A DNA stretch of 64,000 nucleotides from Gemmatimonadota bacterium (GCA_003248075.1 QJYK01000276.1:1-64000), one strand, 5' to 3'; counted from the first letter of the stretch, positions 37,521 to 48,447 are shown. A program made the numbers and translations. The notes: generated from the sequence alone by a model not told the origin.

Positions 37521-38201
37521 TCAGGGGCCCGCCACCGCGCCCGCCAGCGCCTCGACGTAGCGCTCGAAGACGGCGCGCCCCTTTTCGGCCGATGCGACCG
37601 TAGGCCGCCCAACGACCCCCGACGAGGGATGTGGGGGTGTGGGCACCCGGCCCCGGGTGTATCTTCGCAGCGACCGCTCGTCCGGAACGAAGTCCTCAAT
37701 CGCGGTCGTCCTGACACGTTCGGGCGCCAGGTGGAGGAGCAGAGAGGTCTCGAGCTCGCCCGAATGCTCCCGACGGGGGTCCTCCGTGAGGAGATCCGAG
37801 ACGTCGATCTGGCTGAGGTCGAAGACCGTCGTCGCGGAATTCGCGTTCAACGCCATCAGGATGGCTTCCAGGTGAGGATCGTAGCGGTGCGCCGAGATCA
37901 CGACGAACTCACGCACCCCGTGGTCCTCCCACCGCGCCATCAGCTCGTTGAGCACTCGGTGGAACGTCTTGCGTCGGAGCCCCGCCGTCCCCGGCCACCG
38001 ACCACCGGCGAGGGTCACACCGTACGCGAACGTCGGTGCTACCAGGATGCGCAGGCGCTGAGAGAGGGTGACGGCGACGGCTTCGGCGATGAGCGTGTTC
38101 GCGCCGAGGGGGAGGTGTGGACCGTGCTGCTCGAGGGCGCCCACCGGGACGATGAGGCGTGGATCGCGGACGAGCTCCCGGTCCACCTCCATCCAGGTCA
38201 T
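37521..38201 (-). CDS. Creatininase-family protein with altered metal site
   Basis: 226 residues from ATG 38201. The fold is recognisable: IVPVGALEQHGPHLPLGAN (E24, H26), FAYGVTLAGGRWPGTAGL, and the late metal-binding segment HSGELETSLLL. Two positions differ from active members: the Asp of the LPLGTD motif is Asn (LPLGAN, residue 35), and the NGHGGN/NGHEGN loop reads SAHRYD, keeping the His but losing the rest. A GTG at 38225 is an alternative start that would overlap the histidine kinase start. Members hydrolyse creatinine or act in cofactor synthesis (e.g. MftE); activity here is doubtful. Confidence 0.8.
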   Translation of the reverse strand: MTWMEVDRELVRDPRLIVPVGALEQHGPHLPLGANTLIAEAVAVTLSQRLRILVAPTFAYGVTLAGGRWPGTAGLRRKTFHRVLNELMARWEDHGVREFVVISAHRYDPHLEAILMALNANSATTVFDLSQIDVSDLLTEDPRREHSGELETSLLLHLAPERVRTTAIEDFVPDERSLRRYTRGRVPTPPHPSSGVVGRPTVASAEKGRAVFERYVEALAGAVAGP

Positions 38202-38215
38202 CCGATCGAGCGCGT

Positions 38216-41200
38216 ATGAGTTCACCGACCGATCTCCTCCGTCGCCGGCCGGAAGCCGCGCGCCTGGCCGGCGATCTGGGTCCGTGGCTCGCCCTGGCGG
38301 CGCTGGGATTGTGGGCGGCGACGCCTTCGGGTCCACCCCTCGCCGTGGCGGCGGTGGCCCTGGCCGTTTCGGCCATGGCGTCGTCCCCTCGGCCGAGGCC
38401 TTCCGCCCTGGGCTTCGTCGCCGTTGTCGTGGGCATCCTCGCCGGATTCGTCGCGCACCGCCAGGTGTCCGAGGTGACCCGTGACTTCGGCGCGTACTGG
38501 GATCGCCGAGAGGAGGAGGTCGGCTCACTCCTCCAAGCGCGTCTCGAGGCATTGTTGCAGGACGCAGAGACGGCCGCCGACGGCCTGGCACAGGAGGTGG
38601 CTCGCGGGGCCGGCGCGACCCAGGCGGAGCTGGTCCAGCTCCGGCGACGGAGCGGCGTCACGGCCTTGGCCCTCTACGGCCCGACCGGCGAGCTTCGCGT
38701 CTGGGACGGCATGCACCGAGGACGGGTGCCCGAGGAGGTTCAGCGAGGGGTCAGGCGCTACGCCTACGCCGGCCTCCCCCTCTTCGGGCACATCTACGTC
38801 ACAGCCCCGGCTGGGGACGCTGGGACGGCGGTGGCCGCGGTTCTCCTCAGGACGGGTCTTCCGGACCCCCTCGCCGCCGACGCCGGGGACTTCGCAAGCT
38901 CCTTCCGGACCCAGACCGGAGAGGAGATCCGCATCGTGGCGGCGGGTGCGGCGGGGGCCGCAGGAGGGTGGGATTTCCGGCTCGGGAACCGCGTCTTGTT
39001 CACCGTGGTGCTCCAGCCGCCGACGGTGGACGCCCGGGCTCGACGGCTCATGGCGCGGTGGCGCGTGCGTGTGTCGCTCATCGCGATCCTGGCGTGGTTG
39101 CTGCTCGCGGCGGGGTTGCCCGCTCACCGCGCTTCGGTGGTGGTAGGGGTGGGGGTGCTCGGCCTGCTGGCGGTGACCCTCCCCTTCGACGAGGTGCAGG
39201 GGCTTGGCGAGCTGTTCCGGCGGGCCCCCCACGAAGGGGCGTTCGTGACGCTGGGTCGTTGGGCGGCCCTCACGGCCGCCGCGGGGATCGTCGTACCCAC
39301 GCTCGTCGGGCGGAGGGGACGATTCGGCCTCCCGTGGGTGGCTGCGGTCACCGCAGCGCTCTACGTCCTGGTGGCGGCGCTGGCCGCGCGGTGGGCCTCG
39401 GCGGCCACGATCGGTGGCAGCGGCGGTCCCTGGGTTCTCTACCAGGCGGCGTTGGCGGGGACCTTCGCGGTCGCTACCGCGGGTGCGCTCGCGTCGGCGC
39501 GCCCCGGGCGAGATTCGCCGCGCTTGGCCCTGATCTCCGTCGCGACCGCTGTGGGCCTGGGCGGGCTGGCCGGGGCGTGGGTATGGTGGCGAGCGGACCT
39601 TCCCGTCTGGGCGCTCTCCGCATGGTCCGTCCCCACGGTCCTCGCCGCCCTGGCCATGGGGGAGGGCGCCCCGTGGTGGCGGAGACCGGTGACCTGGACG
39701 CTCGCGGTGTTGCTGGCTGGGTCGGCCGCCGTACCGCTGGCGTGGTCCCACCGGATCGAGGCTCGGATGGAGGTCGGCGAGCGGTACCTGGAGCGCGTGG
39801 CGGACCCCGCCGATCCCGAGGTGGTCGGTGCGCTCCAGCGCCTGGGGCTCAGCGCGAGGAGTCTTTTCGACGACGGAGAGCGGGGCGTCGCGCTCCTCTA
39901 CGACGCCTGGCACGACAGCGGGCTTGCCGATCTCGGCCAGCCCGTCTGGCTTACGGTGTGGTCTCCGGCCGGTATCCCCCAGCAGGAGCTCCGGGTCGGG
40001 GTGAAACAGCTTCCGGCGGCCGCGCGGGAAGCGCAGGCCGACGACACCTCACCCGACCCGGTCCGCGTGCTGCGGTTCGCACGGGACGACGCCCGATTCG
40101 TCGTCCGGGTGCGGCTTCCCGAGGGCGAGGTGCTCACCGGAACGGTGCCCCCGTTCGTCGACCCGGCGGCGCGGTTCCCACTCAGTCCCCTGCTGGCTGG
40201 CCGGAGGAGTGAGGATCAGCCCCTCACGCTGATCCCGTTGGATCCCGACGAGGCGCCCGGCCCGGCCGGGGTTCGATGGGTCCGAAGCGACGGTGCATTT
40301 GAGGGAGAGCACCCGCTCGTGTTTCCCGAGGACGTTCGCTACCACGCCCACTACCGCGTGGACCTCCCTGGTCCCCTGCTGACCTTGGCTCGTGCGACCC
40401 TGCTCTTGCTCCTCGATTCGATCCTGCTCCTCGTGCTGGCGGCGGGGGGGTGGTTGCTGAGGCACGAGGTGCTCCTTCGGGAGCTGCGATGGGGTAGCCT
40501 GGTGGTCTCGTTCCGGGCCCGCGTGACGTTGGCCCTCTTCGGGTTCTTCGTCCTGGCCAACGCGATCTTCGGGACCTTCGCGTACCGGGCGATCGCGGGT
40601 ACGTCCCACCGAGCCGCCCAGGTCCTCGCGGAGCGGGTCGTCGACGACGCCTCGGAGTGGTATTCCGAGTTGGGAGGACGCATGCAGGCGCTGGCCCGCC
40701 GAGTGGGCGTGGAGCTCCTGGAGTACCGGGGTGCGGAGCTCCGCGAGGGATCGGTGGAGGAGCTCGTGGAGCTCGGGCTGTACGAGGGATGGCTACCCTA
40801 TCGCGTCCACGCCCTCCTGGCGGGCCGGGAGGGCCTGCGCGAGTACTCGGAGGGCGCGCTCGGCCCCTGGTCCTATGTCACGGCTTTCCGGAGGCTGCCA
40901 GACGGCGACGTGCTCGCAGCCCAGGTACCGCTGCAGGCCGGTGCGACGGCGATCCGTTCGGCGGACGTGGCGGAGTTGCTGGGACTCGCGGTGTGCGTGG
41001 GGGCCGCGCTCTCGCTGGGGCTCGCCCTGCTCGTGGGGCGCGCTCTCACCCGCCCGATCCACGCGCTGCAGGTCGCCTCGGAGCGGGTGGGCGCCGGCAA
41101 CCTCGGGCTTCGGCTTCCCTCGGAGCGGTCGGACGAGTTCGGGTCGGTGTTCCGTGCCTTCAACCGGATGGTGGGGAGGCTCCGTCGCGCGAGGCGCCAG

Positions 41201-42223
41201 CTCGTGCGCACCAGTCGACGGACCCAGGCCATCATGGACGAGGCCGCGGTCGGCATGGTGGCGCTCGATGCCAGCGGGAGGGTGACACTCGTGAACCCGC
41301 GCGCGGTCGGTCTCCTCGAGATGCGCCTCGAGGTCGGGGAGCCTCTCGCGTCGGACGGTGACGTCGGTCGGGAGCTCCGTGAGTGGCTGGACACGTTTCT
41401 GGCTCGCGGTGCGCGTGAGGGGAGTCACGAGCTTTCGAGGGGCAGCCGGCGTATCCGCGTCCGTGCCCGCCGGCTGGGGGCCGATGCGGGGGACGGTGGT
41501 GCCGTGGTCGCGCTCGAGGACGTGACCGACGAGCTCAGGACCGAGCGGGTCCTGGCCTGGGGAGAGATGGCGCGGCAGGTCGCCCACGAGGTCAAGAACC
41601 CGCTGACGCCGATCAAGCTCAGCGTGCAGCACCTTCGGCGGGCGTGGGAGGACGGGGACCCGGACTTCGGCAACATCCTGGTGAGAAACGCCGATGCCAT
41701 GATGGCGGAGATCGATCGGCTTGCGGCGATCGCGAAGAGCTTCTCGCGGTTCGGAGCGCCCTCCGGCCCGGAGCAGGTCCCCCTCGAGCCGGTGGATGTC
41801 GGTCGGGTCGTGTCCGACATCCTCGCTCTCTATGCCGCTACCCCCGGTTCCGTGACCTTCGAGCAGCATGTCGAGCTCGGGCTCCCACCCGTTCGTGCAC
41901 GCGTCGCCGAGGTCAAGGAGGCGTTGGTGAACCTGCTCGAGAATGCCCGCGCCGCGGCCAGGGACGGGGGGAGGGTCCGCGTGGAGGCCCTGGCCGGCGA
42001 GGAGGGCGGAGTCTGGCTGCGGGTCGTCGACGACGGCTCGGGAATCCCCCCCGAGCTGGTCGGCCGGGTGTTCGAACCGCATTTCAGCAGCCGGACGACC
42101 GGTACGGGACTCGGACTCGCGATCGTTCGCCGTCTGGTGGAATCCTGGGGTGGCGAGGTGACGCTCGGCAGCGAGCCGGGAAGGGGGACCACTGTCGCGA
42201 TGAAGCTGGCGGCCTGGGGATGA
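38216..42223 (+). CDS. Large multi-pass sensor histidine kinase, NtrY-like
   Basis: 1335 residues. The N-terminal two thirds hold two TM helices at 15-80 and an extracytoplasmic region (about 80-270). A block of many TM helices follows (about 280-520), then a second extracytoplasmic region, further TMs (about 725-805), a third outer loop, and a last TM (about 925-945). Then come HAMP (ALTRPIHALQVASERVG), PAS (AIMDEAAVGMVALDASGRV), HisKA with His1124 in QVAHEVKNPLTPIK, and HATPase (NLLENARAAA, DDGSGIPPELVGRVFEPHFS, TGTGLGLAIVRRL). The HisKA sequence matches the NtrY/AtoS group. Its ATG faces the creatininase start 14 bases away. No response regulator is adjacent; an NtrX/NtrC-like one is at 54797. 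Confidence 0.9.
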   Translation: MSSPTDLLRRRPEAARLAGDLGPWLALAALGLWAATPSGPPLAVAAVALAVSAMASSPRPRPSALGFVAVVVGILAGFVAHRQVSEVTRDFGAYWDRREEEVGSLLQARLEALLQDAETAADGLAQEVARGAGATQAELVQLRRRSGVTALALYGPTGELRVWDGMHRGRVPEEVQRGVRRYAYAGLPLFGHIYVTAPAGDAGTAVAAVLLRTGLPDPLAADAGDFASSFRTQTGEEIRIVAAGAAGAAGGWDFRLGNRVLFTVVLQPPTVDARARRLMARWRVRVSLIAILAWLLLAAGLPAHRASVVVGVGVLGLLAVTLPFDEVQGLGELFRRAPHEGAFVTLGRWAALTAAAGIVVPTLVGRRGRFGLPWVAAVTAALYVLVAALAARWASAATIGGSGGPWVLYQAALAGTFAVATAGALASARPGRDSPRLALISVATAVGLGGLAGAWVWWRADLPVWALSAWSVPTVLAALAMGEGAPWWRRPVTWTLAVLLAGSAAVPLAWSHRIEARMEVGERYLERVADPADPEVVGALQRLGLSARSLFDDGERGVALLYDAWHDSGLADLGQPVWLTVWSPAGIPQQELRVGVKQLPAAAREAQADDTSPDPVRVLRFARDDARFVVRVRLPEGEVLTGTVPPFVDPAARFPLSPLLAGRRSEDQPLTLIPLDPDEAPGPAGVRWVRSDGAFEGEHPLVFPEDVRYHAHYRVDLPGPLLTLARATLLLLLDSILLLVLAAGGWLLRHEVLLRELRWGSLVVSFRARVTLALFGFFVLANAIFGTFAYRAIAGTSHRAAQVLAERVVDDASEWYSELGGRMQALARRVGVELLEYRGAELREGSVEELVELGLYEGWLPYRVHALLAGREGLREYSEGALGPWSYVTAFRRLPDGDVLAAQVPLQAGATAIRSADVAELLGLAVCVGAALSLGLALLVGRALTRPIHALQVASERVGAGNLGLRLPSERSDEFGSVFRAFNRMVGRLRRARRQLVRTSRRTQAIMDEAAVGMVALDASGRVTLVNPRAVGLLEMRLEVGEPLASDGDVGRELREWLDTFLARGAREGSHELSRGSRRIRVRARRLGADAGDGGAVVALEDVTDELRTERVLAWGEMARQVAHEVKNPLTPIKLSVQHLRRAWEDGDPDFGNILVRNADAMMAEIDRLAAIAKSFSRFGAPSGPEQVPLEPVDVGRVVSDILALYAATPGSVTFEQHVELGLPPVRARVAEVKEALVNLLENARAAARDGGRVRVEALAGEEGGVWLRVVDDGSGIPPELVGRVFEPHFSSRTTGTGLGLAIVRRLVESWGGEVTLGSEPGRGTTVAMKLAAWG

Positions 42224-42379
42224 GTGTCCCCGGGCGCTGAGACCCCCCGCCTGAAAAGGGGTGGCGTCGTCGCCGGTGCAGCGGCATCTTTAGAAACCGG
42301 GTCGACGTCCGAGCGACGTCGGCGCCAGTCCGGACGGCCCGCTGGGCATCGTCCGATCCCTACTCGAACCCTGGCGGAT

Positions 42380-43042
42380 ATGAGGCAGACCGCGGCCGCG
42401 TCATTGAATTCTCCGACCGCAGCGTCCCAGCCCACCGTCTCGAAAAGCTCTCCCCACGTCCGTTCGGAAGAGCTCTCCGATTGGATCGAGCGTCGCATTC
42501 CGTTTCTGAGACATCGGTGGCTCAGAGAGCTCGCTTCGCGCTACGACGGGGATCCGGCTGGCGTGAACCTGCTCCTGGACGACTTCATCGACACGGTGCT
42601 GGCCTTGCTTCCGGCGATGGTGGGGCCCCAACGGGAGCAGATCGAGACCGCTTGGCTGCGTTGCGCCGAGCTCTTCGGTGCCGTCGCGGCCAGGCGGGGG
42701 CTGGCAGCCGGCGAGGTGATCGACGAGTTCCAGCTTCTGAGGGAAGCCGTGATCCGGCTCCTGTACCAGGACCCGCCGCTCGGTGGGCAGGTGCTCTCCC
42801 TCCGGGACGTGCTTCGCCTGAACCGGACCATCGATTCGGCTGTGACGCACGCGAGCGTGGGGCATACGGACGCGCTCTTCTTCGCGCTCTTTCAGGGCTC
42901 CGGTATTCCCGACGCGCCTCGTGTATCCGAGTTCATGACCGAGGTCCGTGACGAGCTGGGGTCGCTGCGCCAGGAGGTGGTGTCGATGCTCGGCCGCCTC
43001 CCCGGCCAGGCCGAGTCACAGGAGGTCGGGGAGGAAGGTTGA
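42380..43042 (+). CDS. RsbRD N-terminal-like sensory domain protein
   Basis: 220 residues, helical. The central part (about 40-175: ELSDWIERRIPFLRHRWLREL, LLDDFIDTVLALLPAMVG, RGLAAGEVIDEFQLLREAVIRLLY) resembles the RsbRD_N (RsbT co-antagonist N-terminal) domain that senses stress in stressosome proteins or precedes kinases. There is no STAS or kinase domain after it; the C-terminus is a short coiled coil (TEVRDELGSLRQEVVSMLGRLPG). ATG at 42380 is taken because upstream in-frame sequence looks non-coding. It may act with the histidine kinase 157 bases upstream; that is inference. Confidence 0.65.
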   Translation: MRQTAAASLNSPTAASQPTVSKSSPHVRSEELSDWIERRIPFLRHRWLRELASRYDGDPAGVNLLLDDFIDTVLALLPAMVGPQREQIETAWLRCAELFGAVAARRGLAAGEVIDEFQLLREAVIRLLYQDPPLGGQVLSLRDVLRLNRTIDSAVTHASVGHTDALFFALFQGSGIPDAPRVSEFMTEVRDELGSLRQEVVSMLGRLPGQAESQEVGEEG

Positions 43043-43163
43043 GTCGGCCCGCCCGGGAGGTGCCCTCCCGGGAGATGGCGCCCGAGGCGCCCCCATGGGT
43101 CGCCGGAATCGACCACGTCGAACGCCTGTGGGCGCTCCTTGGAGGCGCTGCCCGTGAAATCGA

Positions 43164-43200
43164 GCACGCCCGCGGGGTGCGTCGACCCACGCGGGCGTGC
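43164..43200. terminator. Bidirectional hairpin between convergent genes
   Basis: GCACGCCCGCG (43164-43174) and CGCGGGCGTGC (43190-43200) form a perfect 11-pair stem with an inner GGGT/ACCC extension. It sits between the RsbRD-like gene (plus) and pntB (minus), where a two-way terminator would be expected. No T-run on either side. Confidence 0.6.
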
Positions 43201-43228
43201 GGGCTCGAGGGACGCCGCGCGCCCTACC

Positions 43229-44620
<1,392 letters not shown>

Positions 44621-44630
44621 GTCGTGGCTC

Positions 44631-44909
44631 CTAGCGCTTCTTGAACATGGCGAGCATGCGATCGGTGACCATGAAGCCACCGACCACGTTGATGGTGGCC
44701 ATCGCGATGGCCGCCACGCCCAGAACGACCTGGAGCGTCCCCTCGGCCCGTCCGGCGACGACCAGCGCACCGACGATCGAGATGCCGGAGATCGCGTTGG
44801 CTCCCGACATCAGCGGGGTGTGGAGCGTCGGGGGCACTTTGGTGATGACCTCGCGGCCGGCAAGGGTCGCGAGGACGAAGACATAGAGACCGATCATCAG
44901 CTCGCCCAT
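44631..44909 (-). CDS. pntAb: NAD(P) transhydrogenase subunit alpha, membrane part
   Basis: 92 residues with three to four TM helices (LMIGLYVFVLATLAGREVIT, HTPLMSGANAISGISIVGALVV, LQVVLGVAAIAMATINVVGGF). In the three-subunit transhydrogenase of many bacteria this piece is separate from the NAD-binding part. It lies ten bases from pntB and 51 bases from pntAa. Confidence 0.95.
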   Translation of the reverse strand: MGELMIGLYVFVLATLAGREVITKVPPTLHTPLMSGANAISGISIVGALVVAGRAEGTLQVVLGVAAIAMATINVVGGFMVTDRMLAMFKKR

Positions 44910-44960
44910 CGGAGCTCCTGGGAGTGGGGCGTCGGATTCAGGATTGGGGGGAGGTCAGGA

Positions 44961-46091
44961 TCAAAGGCCCAGGGCCTGCTTCACGCGCTCGTTCACGACT
45001 TGGCCCTGGTGGGTCACCGTCGACGGCCCGATCACGTCGTTGTCGAAATCGAGAGCCACGTTTCCTTCCTTGTCCACGAACTCGCCGATCAGGGTGACGA
45101 GATTCTTGGAGTACATCTGGCTGGCGTGGACGGGGATCTCGGCGGGGAGGTTCGCCGGTGCCAGGATCTGGACCCCGTGCACGACCGTAGTCTCCCCGGG
45201 ACGCGTCAGCTCGCAGTTTCCGCCGGTCTCACCGGCGAGGTCGATGATCACCGAGCCGGGCTTCATCGACCTCACCATGTCCGCCGTGATGAGGATGGGC
45301 GCCTTGCGACCCGGGATCTGAGCCGTGGTGACGACGATGTCCGCGTCGGCGATGTGCGCCGCGATGAGCTCGAGCTCGCGCTCGTGCTGCTCCTCGGACA
45401 GCTCCTTGGCGTACCCGCCCTCGCCCTCCGCGGTTACCTCGTGCTCCGTCTCCAGGAACTTCGCCCCGAGACTCTGCACCTGCTCCCTCACCGCGGGACG
45501 CACGTCGAATGCCTCGACGATGGCGCCGAGCCGTCGCGCCGTCGCGATCGCTTGAAGACCCGCGACGCCCGCCCCGAGGATCAACGCCTTGCCGGGACGA
45601 ATCGTGCCCGCTGCCGTCGTGAACATGGGCAGGAACTTCGGCAGGTGGTCGGCGGCCATGAGGACCGCCTTGTAGCCCGCCACCGTCGCCTGCGACGAGA
45701 GAGCGTCCATGGATTGCGCGCGCGTGATCCGCGGGACCAGCTCCATCGAGATCGCCGTCACCTTGCGGGTCGCCAGGGCCCTGACCAGCTCGGTGTTCGC
45801 CAGCGGATTCAGGAACGAGACCACGATCGCTCCCTCGGGGATCCGTCCCACATCCTCCTTGGACGGCGGGTTGATGGCCAGGACCATCCCCGCACCGGAA
45901 AGCGCCTCGCCATCGGTCCCGACGGCGGCGCCGGCCGAGCGGAAGTCCTGGTCCGAGACGCCGGCCGAGACGCCGGCTCCCGACTCGACCATGACCTCGA
46001 GACCGGCCTTCGCGAGCGCCTGCACGCCTTGCGGAACGAGGGCGACGCGGTTCTCCCCAGGGCGTGATTCCTTCAGGACGGCGACCTTCAT
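44961..46091 (-). CDS. pntAa: NAD(P) transhydrogenase subunit alpha, NAD-binding part
   Basis: 376 residues of domain I: MKVAVLKESRPGENRVALVPQGV at the start, the Rossmann motif KALILGAGVAGLQAIATARRLGA (within about 163-185), DADIVVTTAQIPGRKAPILI, GSVIIDLAGETGGN. Related to alanine dehydrogenase but with the transhydrogenase gene neighbours. ATG at 46091; first gene of the operon. A divergent gap of 224 bases separates it from comM. Confidence 0.96.
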   Translation of the reverse strand: MKVAVLKESRPGENRVALVPQGVQALAKAGLEVMVESGAGVSAGVSDQDFRSAGAAVGTDGEALSGAGMVLAINPPSKEDVGRIPEGAIVVSFLNPLANTELVRALATRKVTAISMELVPRITRAQSMDALSSQATVAGYKAVLMAADHLPKFLPMFTTAAGTIRPGKALILGAGVAGLQAIATARRLGAIVEAFDVRPAVREQVQSLGAKFLETEHEVTAEGEGGYAKELSEEQHERELELIAAHIADADIVVTTAQIPGRKAPILITADMVRSMKPGSVIIDLAGETGGNCELTRPGETTVVHGVQILAPANLPAEIPVHASQMYSKNLVTLIGEFVDKEGNVALDFDNDVIGPSTVTHQGQVVNERVKQALGL

Positions 46092-46167
46092 GGACGCGCT
46101 CCGTTGTAGGTTCGGACGTACGGAAAAAAGGGGATGCCGCCGGGGCCCCGGGCCGCGAAGGCAACGA

Positions 46168-46196
46168 AGGGTAGGGACGGTGGTAGGGTGACACAA
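46168..46196 (-). promoter_or_regulatory. Candidate promoter of the transhydrogenase operon
   Basis: On the minus strand TTGTGT (46196-46191), 17-base spacer, TACCCT (46173-46168), giving a start near 46161 and a 70-base leader. The -10 is only a fair match. Confidence 0.35.
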
Positions 46197-46315
46197 GCGG
46201 GAATCTCCCCACGTCCGCACGGGGGGTTCGCCCTCGTCGGTCGTCACGTCCGTCGGGCAGCGCGGCGGCCCACGGGACCATTCCGGGGCCCGCTGGGCGG
46301 GACGATGCTGCCCGT

Positions 46316-47851
46316 ATGGTCGCCGAGGTCCTGACCGCCGCCGTTCGGGGCGTCGACAGCTATCTGATCCGGGTGGAGGTGAACCTCGCCCCGGGCCTTC
46401 CGGCCTTCTCGGTCGTGGGTCTGGCCGAGGGGGCGGTGCGCGAAGGACGCGAGCGCGTGGGAGCCGCCTTGCGCAACTCGGGCTTTCCGCTCCCGCCCAG
46501 GCGGATCACCGTGAACCTCGCGCCCGCGGACGTGCCGAAGTCGGGCAGCGCCTTCGACCTTCCGGTCGCCCTGGGTTTGCTCGCGGCGGGCGGTCACCTC
46601 GGCCCCGACCGGTTGAGTGAGACCGCCTTCCTGGGCGAGCTGGGCCTCGATGGCTCGCTGCGCGCCGTCAGGGGCGTTCTTTCGGTTGCGGACCGCTGCC
46701 GGCGCTCCCGCGTCCGATCGCTGGTGGTTCCGGCCGGGAACGCGCGGGAGGCTAGCGTCGTCGACGGTCTCAGCGTCATCGGCGCGCGATCGCTCTCCGC
46801 GGTGCTGGCTCACCTGGACGGAAGCGCCGAGATCGAGCCGACTCGGGTCGACAGCGTGGCGCTGCTGAGCTGCGCGCCCCCGGCTTCAGGGCCCGATCTG
46901 GGCGACGTCCGGGGACAGGGGTCCGCGAAGAGGGCCCTTGAGATCGCGGCCGCGGGTGGTCACAACGCCCTCCTCATCGGCCCTCCCGGATCCGGCAAGA
47001 CGATGCTGGCTCGTCGACTCCCCGGGATCCTTCCCCCGCTCACGCTCCCGGAGGCCCTGGAAGTCACGAGGGTCCACTCGGTAGCGGGTCGCCTCGGAGA
47101 CGGTGAGGCCCTGGTCACACGCCGGCCGTTTCGGGCGCCCCACCACACGGTCAGCGACGCGGGTCTGGTCGGAGGAGGCTCACCGCTCCGCCCCGGGGAG
47201 GCGAGCCTCGCGCACTGCGGCGTCCTCTTCCTCGACGAGCTCCCCGAGTTCCGGCGCCCGGCTCTCGAGGCGCTGCGACAACCGCTCGAAGAAGGACGGG
47301 TCCGACTGTCCAGGGTCCGTTCTTCCGTGGACTTCCCCGCCCGCTTCCTGCTCGTCGGTGCGATGAACCCCTGCCCGTGCGGGTACCACGGCGACGGCAG
47401 CCAACGCTGCCTGTGTGACCCGGCCCAGGTGCATCGGTACCGCGCTCGGGTCTCGGGGCCCCTTCTCGATCGGATCGACCTGCACGTCGAGGTCCCGGCC
47501 GTGCCCTTCGGCCCACTCTCCACAGCGCGCCCCGGTGAGGCGTCCGCGGCGGTTCGAGGAAGGGTGTGCGCGGCACGCGCGCTCCAGGAAGTGCGGCTCG
47601 GACATCTGCCCGGCGTGTACGCGAACGCACAGATGGACTCCGCGCATCTTCGTCGGTTCGTGCGTCCCGGGCCTCGCGCCGCCCGCCTCATGGAGAGCGC
47701 CGTCGATCGGACCGGCCTCTCGGCGCGAGCCTACCACCGCGTGCTCCGGGTCTCCCGGACGCTCGCGGACCTCGCCGGCGACGAAGAGGTGCGTGAAGAC
47801 CACGTTCTGGAGGCCCTCCAATACCGCGTGCTCGACCGACGTCCGCGCTGA
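46316..47851 (+). CDS. comM: ComM/YifB-type Mg-chelatase-like AAA ATPase
   Basis: 511 residues: N-terminal ChlI-like domain (VEVNLAPGLPAFSVVGLAEGAVREGRERV), AAA core with Walker A IGPPGSGKTMLARRLPGILPP, Walker B CGVLFLDELPEFRRPALEALRQPLEEG, a Cys cluster (NPCPCGYHGDGSQRCLC) and the C-terminal domain (VDRTGLSARAYHRVLRVSRTLADL). ComM helps branch migration of DNA taken up in transformation. ATG at 46316. The order differs from the common dprA neighbour. Confidence 0.95.
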   Translation: MVAEVLTAAVRGVDSYLIRVEVNLAPGLPAFSVVGLAEGAVREGRERVGAALRNSGFPLPPRRITVNLAPADVPKSGSAFDLPVALGLLAAGGHLGPDRLSETAFLGELGLDGSLRAVRGVLSVADRCRRSRVRSLVVPAGNAREASVVDGLSVIGARSLSAVLAHLDGSAEIEPTRVDSVALLSCAPPASGPDLGDVRGQGSAKRALEIAAAGGHNALLIGPPGSGKTMLARRLPGILPPLTLPEALEVTRVHSVAGRLGDGEALVTRRPFRAPHHTVSDAGLVGGGSPLRPGEASLAHCGVLFLDELPEFRRPALEALRQPLEEGRVRLSRVRSSVDFPARFLLVGAMNPCPCGYHGDGSQRCLCDPAQVHRYRARVSGPLLDRIDLHVEVPAVPFGPLSTARPGEASAAVRGRVCAARALQEVRLGHLPGVYANAQMDSAHLRRFVRPGPRAARLMESAVDRTGLSARAYHRVLRVSRTLADLAGDEEVREDHVLEALQYRVLDRRPR

Positions 47852-47937
47852 AACGGCTCGGGGTTGCTCTGGCCGAAAGAGGGTAGGCCCGCCACCGTAT
47901 GGACGCCCGGTGTCGCGAGGGTCAACCCGGAGGTGCG

Positions 47938-48447
47938 ATGGAGCCCGGCTCCCGATCGGTTCGCGCGTTGTCGTGCCTGGCTCTATCGATGGCCGTGGGG
48001 GCCCATGGGGTGTGCGCCCAGGATGCACGCGGGGTTCCCGAGCTGAGACGGACCCTCGAGAGTCTTGAGGACTCGTCCCGCGTACGTCTGCTGGCTCCGG
48101 GGCTCGTGGTGACCGACGGGGTCTTCCTCGGCTTCCGGGACGATTCCCTGCTCGTATCCGAGGCCGACGCGTACCTCGTGGTCGGCGTCGACGAGATCGA
48201 GGGGCTTTCCGTGCGGGGAACTCGCTGGCTGGGAACGGCGATACAGGTGGCCGGAGTCGGTCTGGTCGGGGGGTTCATGGCCGGGTACATGGCGGGCTCC
48301 TACGTGTGCGGGGACGACCCCGACTGGTGCGATTCCCGCTCATGGCGGACCGGAGTGAACTGGAGCCTTACCGCGGCCCTCTCAGGTGCCCTCCTGGGCG
48401 CCGCCGTCGGATCGCGTCTGCTGCGTTGGCGACCCGTCTTCCCATGA
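47938..48447 (+). CDS. Exported protein of unknown function with C-terminal TM helices
   Basis: 169 residues: signal peptide (residues about 7-27, SVRALSCLALSMAVGAHGVCAQ), a beta-strand region (RLLAPGLVVTDGVFLGFRDDSLLVSEADAYLVVGVDEIEGLSVR), then two hydrophobic Gly/Ala-rich helices (IQVAGVGLVGGFMAGYMAGSY and LTAALSGALLGAAVGSRLL). ATG at 47938 follows GGAGG; the longer ATG at 47899 has no ribosome-binding site. The stop overlaps the next gene by four bases (ATGA). Small proteins of this shape are common in Gemmatimonadota; no function known. Confidence 0.65.
   Translation: MEPGSRSVRALSCLALSMAVGAHGVCAQDARGVPELRRTLESLEDSSRVRLLAPGLVVTDGVFLGFRDDSLLVSEADAYLVVGVDEIEGLSVRGTRWLGTAIQVAGVGLVGGFMAGYMAGSYVCGDDPDWCDSRSWRTGVNWSLTAALSGALLGAAVGSRLLRWRPVFP

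Noticed and set aside
38201-38225. GTG at 38225 as the start of the creatininase-like gene
   Set aside because: It would overlap the histidine kinase start codon; ATG at 38201 gives the conserved N-terminus. Not excluded.
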